Source of the DNA: an uncultured Oenococcus sp.
Lineage (GTDB): Bacteria > Bacillota > Bacilli > Lactobacillales > Lactobacillaceae
Direction: 5' to 3'
Length of the DNA stretch: 64,000 bases
Assembly: GCA_934229385.1 (NCBI GenBank)
Contig: CAKQDH010000002.1
Location: 105,595-169,594, forward strand
The translations under genes and the position numbers were made by a program. This document shows, one piece after another, positions 48,023 to 57,703 of this stretch. The notes under the pieces were generated by a model, which was given only the letters and a program-made list of their open reading frames with translations, made no database searches and had not been told where the DNA came from. The stretch's first letter is position 1. Every line of letters begins with the position of its first letter.

Positions 48023-48712
48023 ATGACAAATAATTTAGTTAAAATTTTATTAATTGAAGATGATAAAATTTTAAATGAGGATATAAAAAATATGGTCTCC
48101 ACAAAAGCTCATATTAAGCAAGTTTATGATGGAGATACAGGGAAATTTGAAGCTTTAGAATCTCCTTATGATCTAATTATTTGTGATCTTATGCTTCCTG
48201 AAATTAATGGATTAGATATAATCAAAGAAATACGTAAGAAAAATATTGAAACTCCAGTTTTAATTTTAACAGCTAAGGGTTCAATTGAAGATAAAGTTAG
48301 AGGTTTTAAAGTTGGAGCTGATGATTATTTAACTAAACCCTTTCATAGAGAAGAACTACTTGTTAGGATAAATGCTTTATTGAGAAGAAGTGGAGTCTAT
48401 ACAGAGGCTAAAAAAATAAGGATTAAAAATCTCACCATTTATTTAAAAAATAGAAAAGTGATTACAAATAATGGTAAAGATATTCCTTTAGTGGGTAAAG
48501 AATACGACATATTGGTTTATTTAGTAAGAAATAAAAATATCATTATTACAAGAGACCGAATTTTTAATAGAATTTGGGGGATTGATTCAGATACAGTGGC
48601 AAACGTTGTAAATATTTATTTAAATAATTTACGTAGAAAATTAGAATCTGCTGGTATTACGGGATTGATCAAAACTTTAAGGAATGTTGGCTTCATTTTA
48701 GAGGATAGATGA
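48023..48712 (+). CDS. OmpR-family response regulator without adjacent kinase
   Basis: A 229-residue two-domain regulator. The receiver has LIEDD (acidic pair near 12-14), phospho-acceptor Asp55 in ICDLMLPEINGLD, LTAKG and LTKPF; the winged-helix domain has LVGKEYDILVYLVRNKNIIITRDRIFNRIWG and VNIYLNNLRRKLE. All signalling residues are intact. No histidine kinase gene follows: the next 326 bases are non-coding and then a minus-strand gene. The partner must be elsewhere or lost; targets are unknown. Confidence 0.92.
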   Translation: MTNNLVKILLIEDDKILNEDIKNMVSTKAHIKQVYDGDTGKFEALESPYDLIICDLMLPEINGLDIIKEIRKKNIETPVLILTAKGSIEDKVRGFKVGADDYLTKPFHREELLVRINALLRRSGVYTEAKKIRIKNLTIYLKNRKVITNNGKDIPLVGKEYDILVYLVRNKNIIITRDRIFNRIWGIDSDTVANVVNIYLNNLRRKLESAGITGLIKTLRNVGFILEDR

Positions 48713-49038
48713 AGGCTTTATAATATTTTTATTATTAAAATTGGGAAACGAATATTTTGAAATTAAGATAATAATATTAATTCTAAAAGAATTTTTATAA
48801 ATATTAGTTATAGTAATTGTTGTAATTTACCAATTAAGAAAATTTTAGAAAACAAGTCGTTATATTGTGAAATATAATTTTTAATATTAAATTTTAGTTT
48901 ATTTTTTGATTTTAGTTAAAGGGTATTTGATGTGCTTGTATTGGTTCAAATAAGTGTATATTTTTTTATATTTGTATCCAAGTTAAAAAACTATTTCATT
49001 TGTTTTTTAAATAAATTTAGATAGCTATAAATTAAGAT
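48713..49038. other. Non-coding gap after the lone response regulator
   Basis: About 326 AT-rich bases; the place where a cognate kinase gene would be expected. I see no kinase motifs in any frame. Confidence 0.45.
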
Positions 49039-49701
49039 TTAAATAATTTCTTTCTTTAATTTTGGTATTTTTTTAAGCAAGATTTTAATATATTTTCTAT
49101 ATAATTCAGCCCAGCCAGTAATCCAAGATATTCCTAATGTAATTCCTGCTAATGAATCTGATAGAAAATTATTTTGGAAATAAACAGAAGCTTCAATCAA
49201 TAATATACCAAATATTAATAATCCCCAGCTGGTTAATAATCTGATTTTTTTAGATGAAAAATTTTGTATAACTAGTATAAAAATAATGATAATTACCATG
49301 GAGCTTGTAAATAATTTACTAGCAGGAAAGGAAAACATTGTTTTGCTATTTTCAATAGGCCCCCTTCTAGAAACTATTAATTTTAATATTTGTTCAAAAA
49401 TAATGCCACTAATATAAGTTATTATCAGCCAAAAGGCAGGTATTCTTAAATTAGAAAAATAAAGTAAGAAAGTTAAAACTAGGATATATATGAAACAAGC
49501 TAAAGAAGAACCTAAAATTGATATAAATTTCATTAAAAGGTTTCCTAAAAAAAAGGTTTTTTTTAAAAAAAAGATGTTTATAGATTTATCTAAGAATATT
49601 AAAGGTTTGTAATGTATAATTACAAGAAGAAAAAAGAGAATAAACAAAATTGTTGATATAATTCCGGTTTTTTTTAAATATTTAGGTATCCTAATAACCA
49701 T
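49039..49701 (-). CDS. PAP2-like membrane protein lacking catalytic motifs
   Basis: A 220-residue protein with about six membrane helices and the PAP2 (PgpB/UppP-like lipid phosphatase) layout. All three catalytic motifs are degraded: the KxxxxxxRP motif reads KLIVSRRGP (107-115), PSGH reads PASK (126-129), and SRxxxxxHxxxD reads ASVYFQNNFLSD (171-182), so the key Arg, His, Ser-Arg and second His are gone. The reading frame is intact, so it may be a pseudoenzyme with a structural or binding role or an early stage of decay. Confidence 0.8.
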   Translation of the reverse strand: MVIRIPKYLKKTGIISTILFILFFLLVIIHYKPLIFLDKSINIFFLKKTFFLGNLLMKFISILGSSLACFIYILVLTFLLYFSNLRIPAFWLIITYISGIIFEQILKLIVSRRGPIENSKTMFSFPASKLFTSSMVIIIIFILVIQNFSSKKIRLLTSWGLLIFGILLIEASVYFQNNFLSDSLAGITLGISWITGWAELYRKYIKILLKKIPKLKKEII

Positions 49702-49945
49702 TTATTTTTGCCCTTTAAGTTTAAAGCTTTAATTAAAATCTAAAACTTTAAATACTCTTTATATTATAGCTAAATTATTTATATATTATAAAATGCATCA
49801 TTTTTTCGATTTGTTTTAATTTAAAGATATATTATTATTTGTTAATTTTTTCGTAAAAAGTAAAAAAATATGCTAGCATATTTTTTACTTATAGTTTTTA
49901 ATTTTATATATTTTATGAAATTTTAGGAGATATAAATAATATAAT

Positions 49946-51262
49946 TTGGTGAAAGCAACTTTATCTACAAGAAGAAAAAATAAAATAGCAATTATTATTG
50001 GAATTACAAATAAAAATAAGGCAAATTTTGATTATAAAATTAGAGAGAGTAAAAATTTAGCCATTGCAAACGGTATAATAGTCTGCGGCGTTTTAAAACA
50101 GAATAATTCTAAAATAAATAGTTCCACTTATTTTAGTGAGGGAAAAATTTTCGAACTAAAAAGGATAGCGCTTGATAAACAGGCAGAATTAGTTATATCA
50201 CAAAATAGCCTTTCAGCAACTCAGATTAGGAATATTGAAAAAATTTTAGATTTTAATATTAAAGTTATTGACCGAACTGCTTTAATATTAGATATTTTTG
50301 CTTTGCGAGCAAGAACAAAGAATGCAAAACTTCAAGTTAAATTAGCTCAAAAGCGTTATCAATTGCCAAGATTACATACTTCAATATCTGAAGATTTAGA
50401 TCAACAAAGAGGCTTAGCAGCAGGCAGGTTTACTAATAGGGGAAGTGGAGAAACTAAATTAGAATTGAGTAAAAGGAAAATTGAAAGACAAATTTTTCAA
50501 ATTAAAAGAGAATTAAAAACCACTTTAAAGAATCTTTCTAATCAAAGAAAAAAAAGAAACTTTTCTGGTTTGCCTGTGGTTTCATTAGTTGGATATACAA
50601 ATGCCGGGAAATCCACCTGGATGAACCAAATTATTAAAGAATTTTCAAAAGCTAAATTTTCTTTTGAAGATAAAAAGGTTTTTCAAAAAGATATGCTTTT
50701 TGCTACTTTGGATGCTACAGTACGTGCAATTAAATTTCCTAATAATTTAAATTTTTTACTTTCTGATACTGTAGGGTTTGTTTCAGACCTACCTATTGAG
50801 CTAATATCTAGCTTTCAAACTACACTTAGTGAAATTAAAAATTCTGATTTGTTAGTTCAAGTAGTTGATATTTCTAACACTAATTATCAAGAAATGATTG
50901 GAACCACTAAAAAAACTCTTAAAAAAATTGGTGCTGATCAAATTCCAATGATTCTTATTTACAATAAAGCAGATAAAGTTTACTTGGATTATCCAAAATT
51001 AAGGGGAAATAGTCTAGTGGCTGATGCGTTTGATAAAAAGTCTATTTATGAATTAGCTAAACTTATAAATAAAAAGTTTTCATTTAAGTTTAAAAAAGTT
51101 AAACTTTTTGTATCTTTTAAACAAGGAAAAATCCTTGAACAATTGTATAGATATTGTCAGGTTTTAACCAAAAAATATTATAATAATGGCATAGAAATAA
51201 CTGCAAATCTTCCAAAAAATAAACTAAAATATTATCTTAATTTTTTAGTAAGAAAAATTTAA
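49946..51262 (+). CDS. hflX: Ribosome-associated GTPase HflX
   Basis: GTPase that splits stalled or hibernating ribosomes under stress. The N-terminal HflX domain has VIDRTALILDIFALRARTKNAKLQVKLAQ-type residues (about 111-140) and NRGSGETKLELSKRKIERQI, followed by the G domain with GYTNAGKSTWMNQI (G1), DTVGFVSDLP (G3) and NKAD (G4). The start is uncertain (TTG 49946 or GTG 49949); the AGGAGA at 49924 is too far. Length 438 is slightly long. Confidence 0.95.
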   Translation: MVKATLSTRRKNKIAIIIGITNKNKANFDYKIRESKNLAIANGIIVCGVLKQNNSKINSSTYFSEGKIFELKRIALDKQAELVISQNSLSATQIRNIEKILDFNIKVIDRTALILDIFALRARTKNAKLQVKLAQKRYQLPRLHTSISEDLDQQRGLAAGRFTNRGSGETKLELSKRKIERQIFQIKRELKTTLKNLSNQRKKRNFSGLPVVSLVGYTNAGKSTWMNQIIKEFSKAKFSFEDKKVFQKDMLFATLDATVRAIKFPNNLNFLLSDTVGFVSDLPIELISSFQTTLSEIKNSDLLVQVVDISNTNYQEMIGTTKKTLKKIGADQIPMILIYNKADKVYLDYPKLRGNSLVADAFDKKSIYELAKLINKKFSFKFKKVKLFVSFKQGKILEQLYRYCQVLTKKYYNNGIEITANLPKNKLKYYLNFLVRKI

Positions 51263-51541
51263 TAAAAAATTTGGCAATTATTTTTTCTGATTAAGTTTTA
51301 AATATCGTTGAAAATTTAAAAAATTGTTCCTTTGTATCTTACGTTTATAGTTTTAAATAAAAGCTTTAATTTAATTTAACATTTTTGGATTTATCTTTAT
51401 TAGAAGATTTAAGAATATTTTATAAAATATTTTAATTTTTAATAAGAAATTATTATTAGTAAGAATATTTGCAAATATTAAGTAGTTGGTTGATATACTA
51501 AATTATAGAAGATTTATTTAAAAATTTTAGAGGTTTTTCTT

Positions 51542-52555
51542 ATGATTGATGATTTACATCCGATGATTTTAATAGCTCTTTCAGCCAACCATTCACTTGC
51601 TGAAAAAATAAGTAAACGATTAAACCATCCACTTCAAGACGTTAATTTAGAAAGGTTTTCAGATGGAGAGATCAGATTTAACATTAATAACTCGGTTCGA
51701 GGAACTAATGTTTATGTTATAGCTCCTACTTCTTCTTCAAAAGGCTCTAGTGTCAATGACAACATAATGGAATTGTTTATCGCTATAGATGCTTTAAGAA
51801 GAGCTAACGCCCATAATATTAGTCTTGTTATGCCCTATTATGGATATGCTAGACAAGATAGGAAATCTAGAAGTAGGGAATCAATAGCTGCGAGAATGAT
51901 AGCGGACCATTTGGAAAATGCTGGTGTTGACCGGGTAATTGCTTTTGATCTTCATGCTTCACAAATCCAGGGTTTTTTCGATATTCCTGTTGATCATTTA
52001 ACAGCTGTGCCTATTTTAGCTGATTATTTATTATCTAATAATTTGGTAGAGAAAGATAATACAGTAGTAGTTTCTCCTGATATTGGGGGAGTTCGCAGGG
52101 CAAGAGCACTTAACAAATTTTTAGGTCTTACTAATAAATATGCAATAGTTGATAAGAGACGTCCTACTAATAAAAAAAATACGGTTGAAACAGGAAACCT
52201 TATTGGTAATGTGAGGGGAAAAACAGCGATAATAATTGACGATATTATCGATACTGGACATACAATTGTGGAAAGTGCAAAGCTCTTAAGAAAAAAAGGA
52301 GCGAAGAAAATTATTGTAGCTGCTACTCATGCAGTATTTTCGGGTAGCGCTTCAAAAATTCTTCAGCAATCTGATTTTGATAGGGTAGTTGTTACTGATT
52401 CTGTTGAGATTCCAGAGTATAAACGTTTTGATAAGCTTCGTATTGTTAGCGCTGATGATCTTTTTGCAAAAGCTATAGTAGCAGCGCAAGAAAATGGGAG
52501 TGTAAGTGCGCTTTTTAAAAATAGATATCATCGAGGTCGTACTATCAATGATTAA
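51542..52555 (+). CDS. prs: Ribose-phosphate pyrophosphokinase
   Basis: Makes PRPP from ribose-5-phosphate and ATP for nucleotide, His and NAD synthesis. The 337 residues show LERFSDGEIRFNIN, MPYYGYARQDRKSRSRE near 97-113, the PRPP-binding IIDDIIDTGHTIVESAK near 226-242 and DLHASQIQGFFDIPVDHL. Length is slightly longer than usual because of an N-terminal MIDDLHPM extension. TAGAGGTTTTTCTT is the SD. Whether this is the only copy cannot be told here. Confidence 0.96.
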   Translation: MIDDLHPMILIALSANHSLAEKISKRLNHPLQDVNLERFSDGEIRFNINNSVRGTNVYVIAPTSSSKGSSVNDNIMELFIAIDALRRANAHNISLVMPYYGYARQDRKSRSRESIAARMIADHLENAGVDRVIAFDLHASQIQGFFDIPVDHLTAVPILADYLLSNNLVEKDNTVVVSPDIGGVRRARALNKFLGLTNKYAIVDKRRPTNKKNTVETGNLIGNVRGKTAIIIDDIIDTGHTIVESAKLLRKKGAKKIIVAATHAVFSGSASKILQQSDFDRVVVTDSVEIPEYKRFDKLRIVSADDLFAKAIVAAQENGSVSALFKNRYHRGRTIND

Positions 52556-53036
52556 GTTCAATATGTAAATTTTTGTATTTATGCAATTTCTATATTTATT
52601 AATATTTTGGTTAACAATTTCATCTCTTAAAAAAAAATGAAGCATTTTTCTACCTAATTAAATTTTTAGTTAAATTTATTTATATTAGTTTTGATTCTTG
52701 AATATGGTGGGTGTGAGTGGCGTTGTTAATTGGATTAGGAAATTAAAATTATCATTAAAGATAATATTATTTGTATAGTTAGATGAGTTATTTCCTATAA
52801 AAAAATTTAATAATTGTTTTTTTGATCGGAATATTAAGGAAAATTAATTAGTAAACTTTATCATTTTTAAAAATACATTGTTTCAGTAAAGTATAATTTA
52901 TTTTATATTCTGATTTGTGAGATTAATAAATTAGGTATTTAAAAAGAACGTGTTTAAGGGATTTTTTAGCTAAATAATTTTTAGATCTTAATTATATGGC
53001 TCGTATAATAATGTATATTATTAATTTTTAATGTTA
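52556..53036. other. AT-rich gap between prs and GNAT gene
   Basis: About 481 bases without genes. One patch (52703-52728, GAATATGGTGGGTGTGAGTGGCGTTG) is clearly richer in G than its surroundings; I cannot assign it to a known element. Confidence 0.4.
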
Positions 53037-53477
53037 TTAAACAAATTTATACATTTTTATGTGGTCTATATTAGCTTCTTTGAAGAGCTTTCCAATTTTT
53101 TGAAAACCGATTTTTCTATATAAGTTAGCGGCTTTATATTGGGATTCCAGTTCTAATTTTTTAACATTTTTTTCTTTTGCATCTCTTTCTATTTTTTTTA
53201 ATATTTCACTGGCAAAGCCTTTATGCCGGTATTTTTTTAGCGTCGCTACTCTGGAAATATGCCATGTACCTATACTTGAGTTATATAATCTTATTGTTGT
53301 TACAGGATGCCATTTTTCTGTGTACCCAACAAAATGAATAGAATTAATATCAAGATTATCTAATTCTATTTTTTTGTCTATATGTTGTTCTTTTATAAAA
53401 ACCCTTTTTCTGATTAAAAGTGCATCGTTACAAATTTTTCCCTTGCCTTTTTGACTTACAATAATTATTTTCATCAT
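53037..53477 (-). CDS. GNAT family N-acetyltransferase
   Basis: A 146-residue single-domain acetyltransferase. Visible are VFIKEQHIDKKIELDNLD-type N-terminal residues (about 27-44), the acetyl-CoA loop in HISRVATLKKYRHKGFASEILKKIE (V-x4-R/Q-x-x-G/A near 72-96) and LELESQYKAANLYRKIGFQKIG near the end. This resembles the YjcF/ElaA-like subgroup. Substrate unknown. Alone on the minus strand. Confidence 0.9.
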   Translation of the reverse strand: MMKIIIVSQKGKGKICNDALLIRKRVFIKEQHIDKKIELDNLDINSIHFVGYTEKWHPVTTIRLYNSSIGTWHISRVATLKKYRHKGFASEILKKIERDAKEKNVKKLELESQYKAANLYRKIGFQKIGKLFKEANIDHIKMYKFV

Positions 53478-53703
53478 AATTTTCTATTTTTTGTGAATAT
53501 CCTAATTTATAATAAGTTATAAGTATTTATTATTAAACATTTAAAGTTTATTTTTTTTAAGTAAAATATTTTTATAAAGGAATTAATTTCCTCAATAGTT
53601 GAAAGGGTTTGTATAAATTTATAAGTTATATTTTGTATTTATAATATATCTCTTTTGTATAAGAGGGTATTAAAAAAATTTAACTTCATTATATAATTCA
53701 AAT

Positions 53704-54819
53704 ATGGTAGAAGCTATTCATCGTTCAACAAGATTAGAATTTTCTAAATCTGCGTTTTCTTATAATATTAAATATATTAAAAAAATTTCTGGTGCTAAAA
53801 AATTGTGGTTAGCTGTTAAGTCCAATGCTTATGGACATGGGTTATTAAATGTCTCAAAAATCGCCAAAGAGTGTGGTGTTGATGGACTAGCTGTGGCTGT
53901 CTTAGATGAAGCTTTGGCAATAAGGAAACTTGGCATTAACGATCTTATTCTTATATTGGGGCCCATCAATAGTAAATATGCTAAAATTGCGGCAGATCAG
54001 CATATTTTAACGACTGTCCCTTCTATTCAATGGCTTAAAAAAGCTAATCGTATTTTAGGAAATAGTAAATTATTAGTTAATTTAGCAGTAGATACGGGCA
54101 TGAATCGTATAGGCGTTCGTAATAAAAAAGATCTAGAATTAGAAATTGATTTTATGATAAAACATTCTAATCATTTTTCTTTTAAAGGGATTTTTACTCA
54201 TTTTGCTAGTTCTGATTCTCCGGAGAAAAATTATTTTAAAAAGCAAAAAAAGAGATGGTATCAACTTATTAAAGGTGTGAAAATGCCTAAATATGTTCAC
54301 GTTATGAACTCTGGAGCTGCAATGTATCATGCGAAGGAGTTGCCTAATTGTAATAACATTGCGCGGGTAGGAACTGTAGCTTACGGTGTAGAACCTTCTG
54401 AAGGGGTATTAGGCCCGACTGATAAATTAAGGCCTGTTTTTTCTTTAAAATCTAATTTAAGTTTTATTAAAAGAATCCCTGCTGGAGAAGGTATAAGTTA
54501 TGGTTCTAAGTTTGTTACTAAAAGGCCATCTTGGATTGGTACAATTCCAATTGGCTATGGTGATGGGTGGCTTCCTCCGTATCAGAATTACCAGCTTTTA
54601 ATTAATGGGCATAGATATCAACAGGTTGGTCAAATCGCTATGGATCAAATGATGATTTTATTAGATCGAAAATATCCGGTTGGGACCCCCGTAATTTTAA
54701 TTGGTAAAAGCGGGAACAAAGAAAATACTTTATATGATTTGCATAAACATTCTGGTATTCCTCCTTGGAAAATAACAGTAGCTTTAACCAGTAGAATAAG
54801 GAGGATCGTAGTTGATTAA
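53704..54819 (+). CDS. alr: Alanine racemase
   Basis: PLP enzyme making D-alanine for peptidoglycan. The PLP lysine is Lys39 in LWLAVKSNAYGHG, the catalytic Tyr lies in GEGISYGSKFV, and the dimer/PLP motifs DTGMNRIGVR and PIGYGDGW are present. Length 371 is normal. There is no SD; a TATAAT ends six bases before the ATG. The stop overlaps the start of the next gene (TAATG), so the two are translationally coupled. Confidence 0.96.
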   Translation: MVEAIHRSTRLEFSKSAFSYNIKYIKKISGAKKLWLAVKSNAYGHGLLNVSKIAKECGVDGLAVAVLDEALAIRKLGINDLILILGPINSKYAKIAADQHILTTVPSIQWLKKANRILGNSKLLVNLAVDTGMNRIGVRNKKDLELEIDFMIKHSNHFSFKGIFTHFASSDSPEKNYFKKQKKRWYQLIKGVKMPKYVHVMNSGAAMYHAKELPNCNNIARVGTVAYGVEPSEGVLGPTDKLRPVFSLKSNLSFIKRIPAGEGISYGSKFVTKRPSWIGTIPIGYGDGWLPPYQNYQLLINGHRYQQVGQIAMDQMMILLDRKYPVGTPVILIGKSGNKENTLYDLHKHSGIPPWKITVALTSRIRRIVVD

Positions 54820-55832
54820 TGGATAAAGGGACATATGATTTAGTAATTATTGGTGCAGGACCTGTTGGCCTTTTTGCTGATTATTATTCGGGGTTAAGAG
54901 AATTAAAAACTATTTTAATAGAATCGACTGGAATTATTGGGGGACAAGTTTCAGCTCTTTATCCGGAAAAAAGAATTTTTGATTTGCCTGCTTTTTTTGG
55001 TGTTTTAGGTAAAGAATTTATTCATAAAATGAATCAACAAAACTGTAAATTTAATAATAAAATACTTCTCAATTCTATAGTTACTAATTTAGAGAAAAAG
55101 GATCGATTATTTAATATACAGGTTAATAATAAAGATACAATTCAAGCAAAAACGGTTTTAATGGCTACGGGGAATGGCTCTTTTTCTCCTAGAAAAATTA
55201 AAGTGTCAGGTTCTTTTGAAGCGGAAAATAGAAAAAAATTAATATATTCTTTACCCGATTTTTCAAAAAATAAAAATGATACATTTGCAGTTGTAGGGGG
55301 AGGTAATACAGCTGTTGATTTTGCTAATGAACTTCTGTATCATCATAAAAAAGTTTATTTAATACATCGACGAAATAATTTTCGTGCTTTGGAAACTTCT
55401 TTAGATAATATTAAACAAAATAATCGAGCTATTATCGTTACGCCAAAAAAAATTATTTCATTAAATAATAATGGAACAAATATAATAATTAAGTTACAAA
55501 ATACAAAAAATAAAGTAATTAATAATTTAAAAGTTAACCAATTAGTTGGTGGCTATGGATTTATCTCCTCTTCTAATGTTATTAATAAATGGTCATTAAA
55601 ACCTAAAAAGTATAATTTTCACTTTTTAACTGATAGTAAACAAATGACCTCAATTAGGGGTTTGTTTGCTGTTGGTGACGCAAGTAGTTATGATGGAAAA
55701 AATAGTATTATCGTAACTGGATTTGGGGAAGTACCAATTGCTATTAATGAAGCGATTAATTATTTTGACCCAAATCGTGGAGGACCTTTACATTCAACAA
55801 GTTTAGATGCAAAAAAAATATTTAAAAATTAA
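54819..55832 (+). CDS. Ferredoxin/flavodoxin--NADP+ reductase (YumC type)
   Basis: FAD-dependent pyridine-nucleotide reductase of the thioredoxin-reductase-like group. Dinucleotide motifs VIIGAGPVGLFADYYSG (10-26) and VVGGGNTAVDFANEL (about 153-167) and the C-terminal FAD motif GLFAVGDASSY are present. The redox CxxC of true thioredoxin reductases is absent, which is typical of YumC-type reductases. It overlaps the alr stop codon, an unusual pairing. Electron acceptor (flavodoxin or ferredoxin) is inferred. Confidence 0.92.
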   Translation: MDKGTYDLVIIGAGPVGLFADYYSGLRELKTILIESTGIIGGQVSALYPEKRIFDLPAFFGVLGKEFIHKMNQQNCKFNNKILLNSIVTNLEKKDRLFNIQVNNKDTIQAKTVLMATGNGSFSPRKIKVSGSFEAENRKKLIYSLPDFSKNKNDTFAVVGGGNTAVDFANELLYHHKKVYLIHRRNNFRALETSLDNIKQNNRAIIVTPKKIISLNNNGTNIIIKLQNTKNKVINNLKVNQLVGGYGFISSSNVINKWSLKPKKYNFHFLTDSKQMTSIRGLFAVGDASSYDGKNSIIVTGFGEVPIAINEAINYFDPNRGGPLHSTSLDAKKIFKN

Positions 55833-55961
55833 ATAATATTTTAAGTTAATAAATTAATTAAAAAATTTATAGATAAAAAATAATTTTTGTTTTTTAATAA
55901 TATTCTTAAATTATAAGATTAAGGGAGGTATAGCATAAAGATTACGTATAAAATTTATGAA

Positions 55962-57020
55962 TTAAGAATTAAGTAAACATAAAGAAAAAAAGAATAGTAT
56001 TAATAAAATAATTAGATGCCTTTTTTTATTGATAATTAATATAGCTACAAATTCTCGTAGCCAACCAGAAGCAAAATAATTTTTAGGAGTTGATGCTGGG
56101 ACTCCAAATGTCTTTAATTTTCTTTTATGAGCAATTATATTTGCTCTTGGTAAGTGGTAAGAATTGGTTATAAAAATTGTTTTTGTAAGTATAGTTACTT
56201 TTTTTTGCTTCTTTATTAACGAAAATGAATTAGATAAATTTTCAATAGTATTATGTGCTAACTTTTCCGTGATTATTTTTTTTACAGGATAATTTTTTTT
56301 TATTAACCATTTTTTCATAGCTTCTGCTTCACTGATTTTCTCATCTTCCCCCTTTCCTCCAGATACTATGATAAATTTAGCATTATGTTTTTTAGCAAAC
56401 TCTAATGTCTTTTTAAGACGCAAAAATAAATTTTTAGAAATGTTTGTTCCGTTTATTAGACCACAGCCAAGTGTTATAATAAAAGCATAATGAGACCTTT
56501 TTTTATTTATATTTTTGCCCTTTAAATTTACTAATATTGTCTGAGTTAGGAAATTTAAAAAAACGAAAATTATGTAATATAAATATAAAGGAATAAAAGA
56601 TAGTGTTTTTTCCAAATTAGAATTTAATTTAATTCCAAAAAATTGGATTATAACAATAAGAAGAAAAATCAAACAAAAAAATAGAACCAGAATGCTAGCA
56701 GAACGATAACGAGATCTATATTTTGTATTATTAGACAATTTAAAATTCCAAAAAATTAAATCAATACTTGAAATTACAAGGATTATTCCTATGAAAAGAA
56801 GGATGATTGAGATAAAAGTTAAAAGCATTTGAAAAAATTTGTAATTTATTTTAAATAAAAAAAGTAATATTAATAAAACAAAAGTTTCAATTGAGAGATT
56901 GAAAAAAAACCCTGTTTTAGGATCTCGATAATCCTTTTTTAGGTAAAAAAAGTATAACCTTATGAATAGAAAAAATATTATTATTAATATTGGTTTAAAT
57001 AAAATTTGATTAATAAGCAT
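55962..57020 (-). CDS. YdcF/DUF218 family membrane protein
   Basis: A 352-residue protein with five to six N-terminal membrane helices (1-165) and a DUF218 (SanA/ElyC/YdcF) domain: FIITLGCGLING near 180, FIIVSGGKGEDEKISEAEAMKKWLI (about 215-240), KNTIENL-like HNTIENLSNS and FITNSYHLPRA. The family is linked to envelope or wall metabolism in other bacteria; activity here is unknown. It ends in a C-terminal membrane helix. It lies 16 bases downstream of the ECF T gene on the same strand. Confidence 0.9.
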   Translation of the reverse strand: MLINQILFKPILIIIFFLFIRLYFFYLKKDYRDPKTGFFFNLSIETFVLLILLFLFKINYKFFQMLLTFISIILLFIGIILVISSIDLIFWNFKLSNNTKYRSRYRSASILVLFFCLIFLLIVIIQFFGIKLNSNLEKTLSFIPLYLYYIIFVFLNFLTQTILVNLKGKNINKKRSHYAFIITLGCGLINGTNISKNLFLRLKKTLEFAKKHNAKFIIVSGGKGEDEKISEAEAMKKWLIKKNYPVKKIITEKLAHNTIENLSNSFSLIKKQKKVTILTKTIFITNSYHLPRANIIAHKRKLKTFGVPASTPKNYFASGWLREFVAILIINKKRHLIILLILFFFSLCLLNS

Positions 57021-57036
57021 AAGATAAATTGTTACT

Positions 57037-57702
57037 TTATAAGAAAATTTTTTCTGTTATGACGATTCCTAAACTAATTAAGATTATTAAAAAAAACTGT
57101 ATGATTTCTTTTTTATTAATAGGAACTTTTTTATAATGAGATCGTTTTTTTCCTTCAGAAAAGCCATGGGCATACATAGCTTTACTTAAATTATCAGACC
57201 AGATAAGTGAATTATATATAGCTTTAAAATATAATTGTGGAGAAAATATAGTTAAATTGACTCCTCTCATTTTAGCTGAAGCACGAATTATTTTTATTTC
57301 TTGGATAGTCTTGGGGATAAAATTTAAAGCTCCTAAAATTCCGTAAACGAAAGTGGGGTTTAAATGCATATCTTGTTCAAAACTTCTCATTAAGGAAGTG
57401 TTTTTTTGACCGAAAACAATTGTGCCACCTAAGCAAATAAAGGAATAAACTCTTGATGCCATAATCCAAGCAAAAAACTTTGAGTGATCAGGTGTCTGAT
57501 AAAAATACATAAACCATGTTCCAAAAGCAGGTATTACTCCAATAATAATTAAAGCTAAGAATTTTTTAAAAGAAAGAAATTTTTTGAAGCTAACGTAAAT
57601 TAAGGAGAAAACTATTATACTTATGTTTAAAAATATTGAACGAATAAAAGATAATTCAATGCCTAATATAATTATTAATAAAAATTTTAAGGATGGTTTC
57701 AT
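57037..57702 (-). CDS. ECF transporter transmembrane (T) component
   Basis: A 221-residue CbiQ/EcfT-family membrane scaffold with five helices. It carries the coupling-helix pattern KIIRASAKMRGV (the A-R-G-type motif) near 148-160 and a second one AMYAHGFSEGKKR near 187-199. It follows the double ATPase gene by one base and forms one operon with it. No substrate-binding S component is nearby. Confidence 0.88.
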   Translation of the reverse strand: MKPSLKFLLIIILGIELSFIRSIFLNISIIVFSLIYVSFKKFLSFKKFLALIIIGVIPAFGTWFMYFYQTPDHSKFFAWIMASRVYSFICLGGTIVFGQKNTSLMRSFEQDMHLNPTFVYGILGALNFIPKTIQEIKIIRASAKMRGVNLTIFSPQLYFKAIYNSLIWSDNLSKAMYAHGFSEGKKRSHYKKVPINKKEIIQFFLIILISLGIVITEKIFL

Positions 57703-57703
57703 T

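Noticed and set aside
54819..55832. Thioredoxin reductase
   Set aside because: FAD and NADP motifs fit, but the redox-active CxxC is absent, so the ferredoxin/flavodoxin-NADP reductase group fits better.
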